Assembly: GCF_900747795.2 (NCBI RefSeq)
Contig: NC_041407.2
Span: 26,646,879 to 26,710,878, forward strand
Reading direction: 5' to 3'
Length of the DNA stretch: 64,000 bases
Origin: Erpetoichthys calabaricus
Lineage: Eukaryota > Chordata > Cladistia > Polypteriformes > Polypteridae
Part shown: positions 22,202 to 64,000 of the stretch, piece by piece
Layout of the letters: each line of letters opens with the position of its first letter
Position numbering within the stretch: position 1 is the first letter of the stretch
Notes under the pieces: model-generated
What the model was told of the DNA's origin: nothing
The model's input: the letters and a program-made list of their open reading frames with translations, nothing else
Database searches by the model: none
Made by a program: the position numbers and the translations under genes

Positions 22202-22599
22202 AGAGACAACTTGATTTCTGCTAAGTCGCCCCTAGGTGTTTTCTGTGTTGCTACTCTGTGCTCATCACAAGTTCCCCAGTTCCGAGGTCTGGGCCCCTGG
22301 TGGTTTTGGACACTTGCTTTTTGTCATGTCTGCTTCTTGTAGTTCACTACTGTATTGACTGAAGGAAGCATTAAAAAAGGAAAAAAAAAATGTCTAAGTG
22401 ACCCCTTGTGTATGCTGAGGCCTCCTGTGGTGAGAAGCTGACCATGCATGTGGGATCTATGTATAAAACGCTGCCCAGCCATTGAGGGCTAGACAGGGCT
22501 GCAGCCAAGCACTCAACAGTACATGGAAAGCTTAAAAAGAGCATATCATACACCCACTTGAGGATTTTATAAAAAAACGTTTTTTGTAATTTTTAGACA

Positions 22600-22605
22600 A
22601 ATAAA
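22600..22605 (+). terminator. AANAT: AANAT polyadenylation signal
   Basis: AATAAA about 400 bases after the AANAT stop, followed by a T/GT-rich stretch (GGTGTCTGTGTTGTTGTG), the usual downstream element. Confidence 0.7.
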
Positions 22606-23686
22606 ATCTGTATTTCTTACGGTGTCTGTGTTGTTGTGACCATTCCAAACCCCCTCCACCCCAATCACAGGTGATGCAGAGAGCATCTCTCCAGTATGAA
22701 GCTATTTAAAAGAACGTTTAAGGTGAGTGCCAGGAATCTACCTCTCCCAGGAGACCCTCAAGTATTTCTTTGAGGTGACAGAATGAGATGATTTAAGGGA
22801 CTACGCGACCCCATCTACACTTTGGTTCAAACACATATATGTCTACACCTTTCATTTACACTATACCCGTATTTTCAACTGACGAAAACAAATACTTTTG
22901 AGAACGCACTCCAGGGCCATAGACTTTTGAGAATGACGGCATGGCCTTTCAGACTGGACAAGTGAAAATGAAGACCTTTGAAAACGCTGACTCCATCGTG
23001 TCTTGTTGGTTCATGTTTATTACAGGGCCCTCCCCTGATTGGATCCTACTCATGAAAAGATTCCGATTCCCTGATTGGTTTTCTTCCATGAAGTGTGACC
23101 AATTTCCAACATGGCAGACTCAGTGAACTTGGTTTTATCTATGCATCTAAATTGCCTTTTGTACAGTCTGAATGTACTCATACATGTACAAAAGGCATTT
23201 TAATTTGCCGGTCTCTATGGTTTTTCAATAAAACCCATTGTTGGGCGGCATTATTTCAAAGCCTTTTGAAAACTAGATTGTAAATAACTTAGTAGCAGTA
23301 ATTAAAGATCTAGACACACGCCTGTGCATTTATTTTATCTATTGAGTTAGTTGTTCAAATGCTGTTTGGTACAAGAAACACTCCAAGTAGTTTTCCACTG
23401 TTGCACGCATGCCCACTGTAAGTGAATGTCTATATCATATGCGGTTTTAGTGTGGACGACGATACTTTTTGTAAACAACATGCAAACTCTAGTGTGGATG
23501 GAGACCATTTTCACCTAAAAACGAATATAGTACTGCGGATGTTGCCTAATTGGCTCCTTACTGGCCTAGTCCTTCCTCATGCTTTGCTCATAGCTTTGGA
23601 ATAGTGAGCTACCCACACAACAGGTTAATGTCAGTAATACCCTTGTTGGTTAAGTAAGAACAATCGCAGAGCCACAGTTACAGTAT
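22606..23686. other. convergent intergenic gap with a hairpin
   Basis: Separates the 3' ends of AANAT and RHBDF2. It holds a hairpin TGCCTTTTGTACA / TGTACAAAAGGCA around 23155-23200 and words like GTGTGGACGACGATACTTTT, which suggests a worn MITE. I cannot pair its ends. Confidence 0.4.
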
Positions 23687-23692
23687 TTTATT
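23687..23692 (-). terminator. RHBDF2: RHBDF2 polyadenylation signal
   Basis: TTTATT on the + strand is AATAAA for the minus-strand gene, about 440 bases after the RHBDF2 stop. Other AATAAA words exist in the region, so this is the most plausible rather than the only choice. Confidence 0.45.
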
Positions 23693-24128
23693 CAAACTTA
23701 TAACAAAAATAACCTCTGTAGTAGTAGTATGAAAGATATTGAGAAAATACACAGGATTCCAGATAGCCTGCCTCATAAAATGCATGAATCTCCAAATAGT
23801 GGAGTGTACAGGTGTAGACTAACTAGAACCTGAAGTTGGCACTGCATTTGTGAGTTTACAGCCTCTGAATGACCATTCTTTCCTTCTCTCTTTCTGTCTT
23901 ACGCACACAAAAGGCAAAAATAAATAAATGCAAATGAGCTAAAATAATCTGAAATGTAACTAGGCAGTGAGTCGACAGTGATGGGTGAGAGTAAGGTGAA
24001 TTAGGGGAAGGTAATCAGGTAGTCACATTAAGATGGTGCCCTGCAGACCGTGTCCTTTCTACAAGCCAAGGAGACTGCTTTTCCAGGGAGGACAAGGCCT
24101 GAGGTAAAAATCAGGATGCCTGCTACCC

Positions 24129-55209
<31,081 letters not shown>

Positions 55210-55214
55210 CTTCA

Positions 55215-58200
55215 CTGTGAGAAGTGGAAGCTCTTTAACTAAAAAACATACAAAATTGAAAATTTTATTGCCAATAAAAAATATTTCAGCAATCCCCCCA
55301 CACAATACTACATTTTAATGAATGTCTCCCTTCAGTGGAAGGCTAATGGGCACTCTCGGCCGTGCCAAAACCATTCTAGTTACAGTCATCCAAAATTCTA
55401 CCTTTGTCACTGACAAATTAGTGCAGTCAAACTGAAATGACAACCTTGGTACCTAGCCTTCATTGTGCTGTTTGCTCTGAACAAAATAGCAAAATAATGA
55501 ATAAACAGTCATCTGTGATTTGTAACATAAATAACATTTGAGACATATACACTCTCATTTTAATTTGGTCATAAGGATGATAATATTATGATAAAGCATA
55601 CACTTGAAAAAAACATTTGAAAACCAATTGTTGTAATTACTGCAGGTTAAAAATAGTATACTGTACATAAAATCTCAGAAACTGACTGGCCAGGTAGCCT
55701 GGGGAAATACAGGCAGGCTGAAATGAGAGGCTATTAACAGGCTGGCGCAGCCTGAAATGGGAGGGATAGATAGAATTTAGGTCCCTTTTCACCTTTCAGG
55801 GTTAAAGTATATGCTGGGATGGGGGCAGAATCTGCCCAAGCAGAGTCATTGGGAACTACACACTCACTTGTTTGACAGGTATATCAAGATTCCTTTAAAT
55901 TAAAGCTCAGAAAGTGGCTTTCCCTCTCCCACTGACATTTTCCTCCCTGAAGAGACCATCTCTCTCTGTGGCATCATTCAGACAGGTCATGTTGCCTGTC
56001 ATTACATCCAAGGGCCATGCTGGTCCACACCTGAACAAAGACCAAGTCAATTCCGAGACTAATAAGACACCTGGTAGCCTATTTATCAGGTTGGATTATT
56101 TTAACCTGCATTCAAATTTGTACTTAGTTTATTAATTTGGACATGATATCCATGATACATAAATACATGTTTAACTTTGTGTAACTTTGCTCCTGCCTAT
56201 TCTGGTTACTCTATCTAATCACCTGGGGTTACAGATGTAAAATAAGGAGTGCTGAACTACAGTAGTAGTCCACCATGACTGAGTAGTAAGAGTGTGGATT
56301 TTGGAGCATCCTGTTATGGTCTACATAATAGAGTATAAAAGGGGAAAACAGGTTGACCCTTGGACCCAACCACAGCAAAACACCCTCTACAGAACGTATA
56401 CATCCATTTATATATCTCACAAATGCAGGTATCTGGTTTAAATGGCGAGCATGGGGAGTATTTCGCAGCTCTTGTGAGGGGAAACACAGTGTCCTCACTT
56501 GCCCTAGTCCATCCTTGCTTATGAACTACTGATGCTCCAGAAATTTGGTGCAACACAGAGACAAATAAATATGTTGCACAGTCAGTAACTTTTCATCCAT
56601 TTCCATTCCTAGTGTGGAGTAGAAATCACCAGATGATGCGTGACTGCACTTCTGCCATGATGCACTTAAGCGCCACACCTTCAGGAACTGAAAATATTGA
56701 AGACTCTAACAGAAGTCAGCGTTCATGCTTTGACCAACTTCTAACAAGGACAGAGCTCTGCACCCTAAAATTTAAAACCCTTGCTTTGGCAACCTCTCAC
56801 ATTTTTCCCCACCCATTTTTTGGTCCTTTGGACATTTTGATAATTAATCAGGGCACCCTCCAGGACTACTATACTTTTTTTGACTTTGTCTTTTCATTCA
56901 CAACTTAAAGTATACACAGATTGCTTTGGAGTGGAAAATCTTCAATTTTCAACTGCAGACTGTTTATACTGAATTTGAATTATTTTGCTCAGATGAACCA
57001 GGATGAATTAAACTTGCAGGACTTTAATTACGGGCATTGCAAGCATCCTTTCTTGTGCATTCTTTCTGTCTTGTACCAGTAATTTAAGCATTTGTTCCAG
57101 TCGGTTTCTTTTTCAATTAGTTTATAACCAGGGAGTGGGAAATAAATACAAATATCACAGAACCTGTTTTAATTCATTTACAACCTGGGAAAGGATGGAC
57201 ACTGTAAGACTAGGAATTAGAGAGTTCATTTACAGCTTGGGAAAGGTGGAAGTACAGAGGCACTTAAAAGATCAAACTCTCTGATCAGTGCAACTTTACA
57301 TGTCCCAAAACCCCATGTGTACATTTCAACATAAATATGGCTCGTCCAGGGGAGCAAAGAAAGCGATGACAGATGGGCAAAAGAGGAAGTAACGTCAGAG
57401 ATCAAGACACATGTGACCATTACATCTGGATGTTGGAGAACGTAATTTATGAATAACACCAATCACTAAATCAAAAGCCGCCCAGAACAACATCCACCCT
57501 GTGACTTTCTGACTTTCAGTGAGTTTTTCTAAGACTGTTTTATATCCAGGCTTTCTATTTTCCAATATATTTTCTTCTATATAGTATTGTTATATGTTAA
57601 TAAATACCACATTGGATCACAGGAGTTACCCGTTCATTGGACCAGATCATTGGACCAGAGTGAAATTAAGAGTGAGATGTCTGAAGGATGATATGCAGAA
57701 AGCAGACGACTTCGGAGTGTCAGAGGGAAAACGTAAAATCCCAGAACACGACAAACGGAGAAAATGCATACATTGTGAGCAAGCAGACTGAGATTTAAAT
57801 CTACTAACCACTGGACCAGTACACCAACATTGTGGAGAAATAAATGTTAATAAACTATATTTAAGAAAAAGTTATTTTCTGTTTAGTGCTTTTAAATTAT
57901 GGAATTCAGAGTACCACTGCCACTAAGTGAAACAAGTCAGTATTCAGGTTATTCTAGATGCAGTCCACAATAATTTAATTATCATAAGACAAAAACAAGA
58001 AAGAATTAAAAAAAAAAAAACCTCAAATGTAAAAGCCCATCCATGTTTGCCTGTCTTTCTATTCTTACCTGAAAAACTGCTTACTGATAAGCTGCAAAGG
58101 TTTCATTTTGACATGCATTTACAGAAGGATTACCCAAACAAACAAGAAAAACCACAGACGCCTACTTCTGTTATTTGTCAGTGCAATTTTCCCACTGGAT

Positions 58201-58659
58201 TTATTTTCTATAGAATAAATTTTACTTTTTGCCAAAAACAATGCCAAGTACCATGCTTATGACTTTCAAAGGGGTGGAGCCTTAGGAACCCAAAAACAGG
58301 TGAAAAATCTCTTTATAACAAATTGTTAAAAACAGAGTAGTAATGGCAAGCCTTGTCCTTGAATGTTCAGGGCATCCACATCTACTGTACTTTGAATCAA
58401 TCACATTTATTCTGCCAACCAATTAAGACAGATTATATGGACAATCAAAGCTGATGAATTCTGCGTAGTGAATTCTCTGGGATGGCGTCATCTGCCAGCT
58501 CTGACATTTACTTTGTCTTATCTGTCATCTCTTGCTGTTTGTTTCGTTTACAACAGGAATACACTAACAGATAAAGTTTAGGACACTATTGATGATGGAT
58601 ATTCCTCCTGACAAATCTGCAGTTTTTTTCTATACACAAATTGCACCTATACTTGTGTT
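55215..58659. other. upstream intron or flank of RHBDF2, nothing recognised
   Basis: The untranslated first exon(s) and promoter of RHBDF2 should lie upstream of 55214. I see no CpG island or convincing donor here. No transposon ends identified. Confidence 0.35.
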
Positions 58660-59753
58660 TACTTAAATCGCCAGTTCATACAGTATCCACCACTTTTTCT
58701 GGGCCAGTCAATGGTATCAATTCCTTCTTCTTCCAGGAACTGCCTACATACTCTCGCCACATGAGGCCGGGCATTGTCGTGCACCAGGAGGAACCCAGGA
58801 TCCACTGCACCAGCATAGGGTCTGACAACGGGTCCAAGGATTTCATCACGATACCTAATGGCAGTCAAGATGCTGCTGTCTAGCCGGTAGAGGTCTGTGC
58901 GTCCCTCCATGGATATGCCTCCCCAGATCATCACTAACCCACCACCAAACCGGTCATGCTGAACGATGTTACAGGCAACATAACATTCTCCACTACTTTT
59001 CCAGGGCCTTTCACGTCTGTCACGTGCTCAGGGTGACCCTGCTCTCATCGTGAAATGCACAGGGCACCACTGGTGGACCTGACAATTCTGGTATTCGATG
59101 GCAAATGCCAATCAAGCTCCATGGTGCCGGGCAGTGAGCACAAGGCCCACTAGAGGACGTCGGGCCCTTAGGTCACCCTCATAAAGTCTGTTTCTGATTG
59201 TTTGGTCAGAGACATTCACTCCAGCAGGCCATTTTGTAGGGCTCTGGCAGAGCTCATCCTGTTCCTCCTTGCACAAAGGAGCAGATTCCGGTCCTGCTGA
59301 TGGGTTAAGGACCTTCTACGGCCCTGTCCAGCTCTCCTAGAGTAACTGACTTCCTGGTATCTCCTCCATGCCCTTGAGACTGTGCTGGGAGACACAGCAA
59401 ACCTTCTGGCAATGGCATGTATTAATGTGCCATCCTGGAGAAGTTGGACTAGCTGTGAAACATCTGTAGGGTCGAGGTATTGCCTCATGCTACCAGTAGT
59501 GACACTGACCGTAGCCAAATGCAAAACTAGTGAAAAAACAGATGAGGAGGGAAAAATGTCAGTGGCCTCCACCTGTTAAACCATTCACTCCTGTTTTGGG
59601 GGTCGTCTCATTGTTGCCCCTCTAGAGCACCAAAGCAGCTGAAACTGATTAACAAGCCCCTCTGCTTCTTAACTGACCAGATCAATAGCCCAGAAGTTTC
59701 ACTGACCTGATCCTATATTATGATTAAAAAGTGTTCCTTTAATTTTTGAGCAG

Positions 59754-59757
<4 letters not shown>
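58660..59757 (-). mobile_element. Tc1-like transposon of a third lineage, 3'-truncated
   Basis: The right end TTAATTTTTGAGCAGTATA is the terminal repeat. The minus strand encodes an HTH region (LVQLLQDGTLIHAIARRFAV, SPSTVSRAWRRYQEV) and a DDE region (MMIWGGISMEGRTDLYRLDS, LLVHDNARPHVARVCRQFLE). The latter stops at DTIDWPRKSG, before SPDLSPIEH, and no left terminal repeat follows. The D in HDNARPH is intact, but the frames are separate and the 3' end is missing. Confidence 0.8.
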
Positions 59758-59804
<47 letters not shown>

Positions 59805-59921
59805 AATACATACATACATACATACATACATACATACATACATACATACATACATACATACATACATACATACATACATACATACATACATACATACATA
59901 CATACATACATACATACATAC
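59758..59921. repeat. (TA)n, (CA)n and (CATA)n microsatellites
   Basis: About 35 bp of TA, a few CA, then about 115 bp of uninterrupted CATA. The repeats start at the end of the Tc1 element and end at a SINE head. The YVCM/YIHT peptide repeats are translations of it. Confidence 0.95.
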
Positions 59922-59927
59922 GGAGTG

Positions 59928-60110
59928 GTGGCTCTGAGGCTTGGGATCTGCACTGGCAATCGGAAGGTTGCCGGTTCGAATCCCGTAAATGCCAATATGG
60001 ACTCTGCTCTGTTGGGCCCTTAAGCAATGCCCTTAAACCTGCAATTGCTGAGCGCTTTGAGTAGTGAGAAAAGCGCTATATAAATGCAAAAAATTATTAT
60101 TTATTATTAT
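59928..60110 (+). mobile_element. second SINE family, full-length-like
   Basis: Head GTGGTGGCTCTGAGGCTTGG-like, B box GGTTCGAATCCCG, body TTGGGCCCTTAAGCAATGCC, and an L2-like tail GAGCGCTTTGAGTAGTGAGA then GCGCTATATAAATGC and (ATT)n. Same family as 2046-2230. Confidence 0.75.
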
Positions 60111-60139
60111 ATATACATACATACATATTATACATATTA

Positions 60140-60141
<2 letters not shown>

Positions 60142-60206
<65 letters not shown>
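60142..60206. repeat. (TA)n microsatellite
   Basis: About 65 bp of TA dinucleotides. Confidence 0.95.
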
Positions 60207-60210
<4 letters not shown>

Positions 60211-61411
60211 CTTGTCATCCAAGACAACTGGAGAACAACTGTTGCACTGCAGCTATTTTATACTTGTTGGCATTTACAGTGAAAAATGACTAAGCAGACA
60301 AAATTATACTCAACAAACCACATAGTACTTAGCATTATAAACCACAGAAGCAATACTGTTCTCTGTCTATCTTTATATTTATACTTCACATGTCATCATG
60401 TTAGTCTACGTATAGAAATTATTTTATATGGGTACAAGTACTGATAGAGCACTAAAATGATGTCCAATTTATTGTGCACCCTCCTAGTGTGCCAGCTCTA
60501 TGATGTAAATGGAGTATCACTATAGATGACTGAGCCATTAAGGAATATTTAACTAACAAACTATGCAAAAATTCTGCTAGTTTGCTCAAGATGAATGAGG
60601 ATTTCATAATAAATCCTTATCAAGTCAACAAGTGTGTGTGGAGGCAGACAGCCAAAATGCAGTAAATTCAGAGAAAACAGGGCGTGCTTTTGCCTCTGCA
60701 GAATGCTTTGTGAACTGTCAAATCCCTCTGAAGTTTCGGAGAGGGTTTTGCAGTGACATACTACGGGCACAGCAGTAGTATGGCAGTCACTAGGATTGTC
60801 AGTCTCTCAGCTTTACTTTGCCTTTTCTTGCAAGTTCTGGGACAGCCAATCACTTCATCTGAAGACTAGACACATTTTTATAAACCATCCATTAAAATAT
60901 CTCAAATGCACAATGTTGTGTGATTAAATATAATTTAATTTATAATCTGTTTGTGAAGACATAATTAACCAAGGCAACTAACAAGATCAGAACACTTTAA
61001 ACAACTTCTATGCTCGACTATAATAGTAACAACTAGGCTACATTGCTATAAAGAGCTCAAGAGACCAATAAAACACTATACAAAGTGTTTTTGGTCAATT
61101 AACGATTTCTTTACTCATTTAATGTTATTTTTAGAAGCAAGCTTATCTTCTTCCTTGCAGCTCTTGTTTTCCACAAAGTCACATGAAATGTCAAGTGTCT
61201 GCCAGAGTCTGTGAAGCACTCAAAACAAGCAAAAAGATATTGGTAAGAGAATAGAGGAAGAGTAGAACACATAGCCGCTATGCAAAACTAATAACCATGG
61301 TCCCAAAACATCATCTGAAACCTCAGACATCAATTCTGTTTGGAAAACCTGGGCTCAGGAAACAAATAAGTGCTGAATTAACCACACAGGCACATTCTGA
61401 ATACACTATAA
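60207..61411. other. spacer, nothing recognised
   Basis: No coding frame, splice pair or repeat ends that I can support. Confidence 0.3.
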
Positions 61412-62090
61412 CAGTGGTTCCCAAACTCAATCCTGGGGACAGACTGTGGCTGCAGGTTTTTGTTCCAACCAGATTCACAATCAGTGATAATAATCAATAA
61501 CGACTGATCTCATTTAATTAGCTGGTATTTTTTTTACTCTTCTCTTATTCTGCATCCAGAAAAATGCAGCAGTAGGATTTTTAGATTTATAAGACATTTA
61601 GAAATATTTCTATTTTTTCTAAAGCTATAAATGCTTAACTCTCTTTTGTTGTTTTCTTATTATTTTCCCCTTTTCCTGTGTAGCTTTCTCCCTTCATTTA
61701 ACCCTTAGAGTGACAATTAACAACCAGCACATCAGACACCCAGGATGATGAAAGCAGCAATGACTTCAGTGTCAGGCTCGCTAATTAGTACATAATCAAT
61801 TAAATAACCAGAACATCTGGAAAAGCAGAATTAAAATGAGGTTGAAAATACTGTTAACGATTTAAAAAAAAACAAAACAAAAACCTACATATTCCCCATT
61901 AAACTGCTTATTACATTTTAATAAAAAAAAGTCTACCAAACTTAGTTTATAATTTCTACTTTGACTCCAAAATACAGAAACTGGAAAATAATGACTCATT
62001 TAGGCTAAGAGTCCAATGAAAAATGGGAGTTGGTTGGAAAAAAAATCTGCAGCCACAGTGGGTCCCCAGGATCGAGTCTGGGAGCCACAG
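61412..62090. mobile_element. hAT-type non-autonomous element, 679 bp
   Basis: Left end CAGTGGTTCCCAAACTCAAT; right end, reverse complemented, CTGTGGCTCCCAGACTCGAT. Both are followed inward by CCTGGGGAC/CCTGGGGAC and CTGTGGCTGCAG. The flanks CACTATAA (61404-61411) and AACTATAA (62091-62098) are an 8-bp duplication with one mismatch. Non-coding. Confidence 0.8.
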
Positions 62091-62640
62091 AACTATAAGA
62101 TCTAAGAAGGCTGACCAGGTGTTTGTGTCCACAACATTTGCGCAGCAAATAACTTACTATACCAGATATTTTACATTAACTGTTCATCGATTTTCCTAAG
62201 GATTTATCCTGGTCAGAGCCATTGAGAGTTGAGGCACACTATTTAGATAGAACGCTGGTCCATTTCAGAGCACACTCACACACACAGAGCTGCTCACATT
62301 CCCTAACAATAGACCAAACTGCACACTTCACTCAAGAACACCACCAGCATCTAAATGATGTGCTTCAGCTGCACTACCAGCTGCACTAATGTGTCACTGG
62401 TAAATACATTAAGGATTATGACAAAATATAGTCACTCAGGTGGGTGCAATGTACGGTCCTTTAATTAAATTACCGTTGCCCAAATGAAGCCAATTTTCAG
62501 AAGAAGCACAATAATTACAGTTCTGACGTAACTGTATCTCAAATAGCAAGTAAAGTCTTGGTTTAGGTTAAAGCTTTGTTCAGTGGATTAGCAAAGCATT
62601 GGGAGACATTTCTTAGTGTTTTTGTCCATGCACAATTAGA
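62091..62640. other. spacer, nothing recognised
   Basis: No gene or element supported. Confidence 0.3.
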
Positions 62641-63430
62641 AATGTTTGAAAAACTTTTGATGAGAACAGGCCATTCAGCCCAACAAAGCTCACCAATCCC
62701 ATTCACTCAATTTCTCCAAAACAATGTCAAGTTGCGTTTTTAAGGTCCCTAGAGTCCTGCCTTCCACTACACTGCTTGGTAACTTATTCCATGTGTCTAC
62801 AGTTCTCTGTGTGACAAAAAAAACTTCCCAACGTTTGTGTGAGTTACCCTTAGTGAGCTTTTAATTGTGTCCCTGTGTCCTTGAACTCATTTTAAAGTAA
62901 GAGATTTCATCCAATGGTCTAATTCACTTCATCATTTTAAACACTTCAGTAATTTCTCCGCCTAATCTCCTTTTCCTTAACCTGAACTGGTTCAAATCAT
63001 TCAGTCTTTCCTCATAATTCATCCCCTGTAGCCCTGGAATCAGCCTAGTCGCTCTTCTCTGGACTTCTTTTTTTATGGCCGCTATGTCCTTTTTGTAGCC
63101 TGGAGACCAAACTGTGCACAGTACTCCAGATGAGGCCTCACCAGTGTGTTATAAAGCTTGAGCATAACCTCCTTGGACTTTGTACTCTACACATCAAGGT
63201 GCTATATAACCTCACATTCTGTTAGCTTTATTAGTGGCTTCACTGTCTGGCAGTTGATAATGTAGTGTTCACCATGACTCCCAGATCCCTTTCATAAGGT
63301 GAGGTGTACTTTTGATTTTCAGGCTTCTCATTTTGTATTCAAACCTAACATTTTTATTCCTCCATGTAATACTTTACATTTACTTACAGGTACATTAAAA
63401 TTCATCTGCCACTGTTCCAGTGTGGTTTCC
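62641..63430. mobile_element. CR1/L3-like LINE fragment
   Basis: Contains words I know from CR1-type repeats of many vertebrates: GCTCTTCTCTGGACTTCTTT, GTGCACAGTACTCCAGATGA then GGCCTCACCAGTG, CATGACTCCCAGATCCCTTT, and AAATTCATCTGCCACTGTTC. No open frame remains. Strand not settled. Confidence 0.55.
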
Positions 63431-63599
63431 CTTTCATTATAGATCCACATCCATGACGTGGCTTTATCAAACACACTGAAATTAACTGCATATTGTTTAT
63501 TAGTTTAAAACATCTGATTGTAATTCACCTATAACAATATAATGGTCCACAGAATGGCCAAACTATTCCAAATACCATAACTGCTTTAGCGTTGTTACT

Positions 63600-63690
63600 C
63601 TCAATGCACCTCCTTCTTCTACTTTCACCTGCTCCCGTTAAGGGTTGCCACAGCGGATCATCTTTTTCCATATTACTCTCACTGCACCAC
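63600..63690 (-). mobile_element. RTE LINE 3'-end fragment
   Basis: The + strand reads CTGCTCCCGTTAAGGGTTGC then CACAGCGGATCATCTTTTTC, the same 3' end as the LINE at 27502-30070 (CTGCTCCCGTTAGGGGTCGC). A heavily 5'-truncated copy. Confidence 0.7.
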
Positions 63691-64000
63691 TCGGAGCAGC
63701 TGATCAGAAGGAGAATTACAGGATCAAGCACACACTGCCTCAGCCATGCTGTCTATTGAACGGTTCTCATACAGCAAACGCTTCAAAGCCTTTCCTGTTC
63801 TGACATCACGGTTCAGAAACAGTTTCATCCCAAGAACTATAAACACACTCAATCAGTGCTCCTTGTAAAACAGTTTGTACTTACAAGTAAAATTACCTCA
63901 CTGTAAACTTGCGATACAGTTATAATATTGCACAACCTGCGCCACTTTATAAAGCGCGTATTTACATATGATGACGATATCATTTTTAAGATGAAATGCA

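Noticed and set aside
22790-23530. A MITE between the two genes, suggested by a central hairpin
   Set aside because: Terminal inverted repeats and a target duplication could not be paired, so only the hairpin is reported.
59699-60027. Frames with YVCM and YIHT repeats
   Set aside because: They translate the CATA microsatellite and the adjoining SINE.

Overview
This is a nuclear genome window from a vertebrate, most likely a ray-finned fish. Two spliced, strongly conserved vertebrate genes can be rebuilt exon by exon with canonical GT..AG borders. The rest is mainly introns and spacers filled with transposons: Tc1-like, hAT, PIF/Harbinger-like and Helitron DNA elements, MITEs, tRNA-derived SINEs, an RTE-type LINE, other LINE tails, one fossil LTR element and microsatellites. 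The long, repeat-filled introns and the AANAT1-like, fish-style protein fit a fish with a fairly large genome. My best guess is a non-teleost such as a bichir or reedfish, but the sequence alone does not prove it.

Layout: 1-11.3 kb is upstream spacer with SINEs, microsatellites, MITEs and a Helitron remnant. A repeat-poor block at about 2.8-5.3 kb holds no gene I recognise. AANAT (serotonin N-acetyltransferase) runs on the + strand, with coding exons at 11482-11620, 21625-21779 and 21896-22201 (199 aa). Its 10-kb first intron is a stack of transposons inserted into one another. After a 1.1-kb gap, RHBDF2 (iRhom2) runs convergently on the - strand, with 17 coding exons from 55209 down to 24129 (828 aa). 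The 55.2-64 kb region is probably its upstream intron or flank and holds only repeats that I can name.

AANAT next to RHBDF2 in convergent orientation matches the arrangement I know from mammals, which supports both identifications. I see no functional link between the two. AANAT makes N-acetylserotonin in the melatonin pathway of pineal and retina. iRhom2 is a catalytically dead rhomboid of the ER and secretory pathway that escorts ADAM17.

I did not find a new multi-gene system. The most informative unexpected content is structural: Helitrons with definable ends, hAT and Harbinger-like MITEs with readable target duplications, a LINE inserted inside a SINE, large palindromes, and a local cluster of one MITE family around AANAT.
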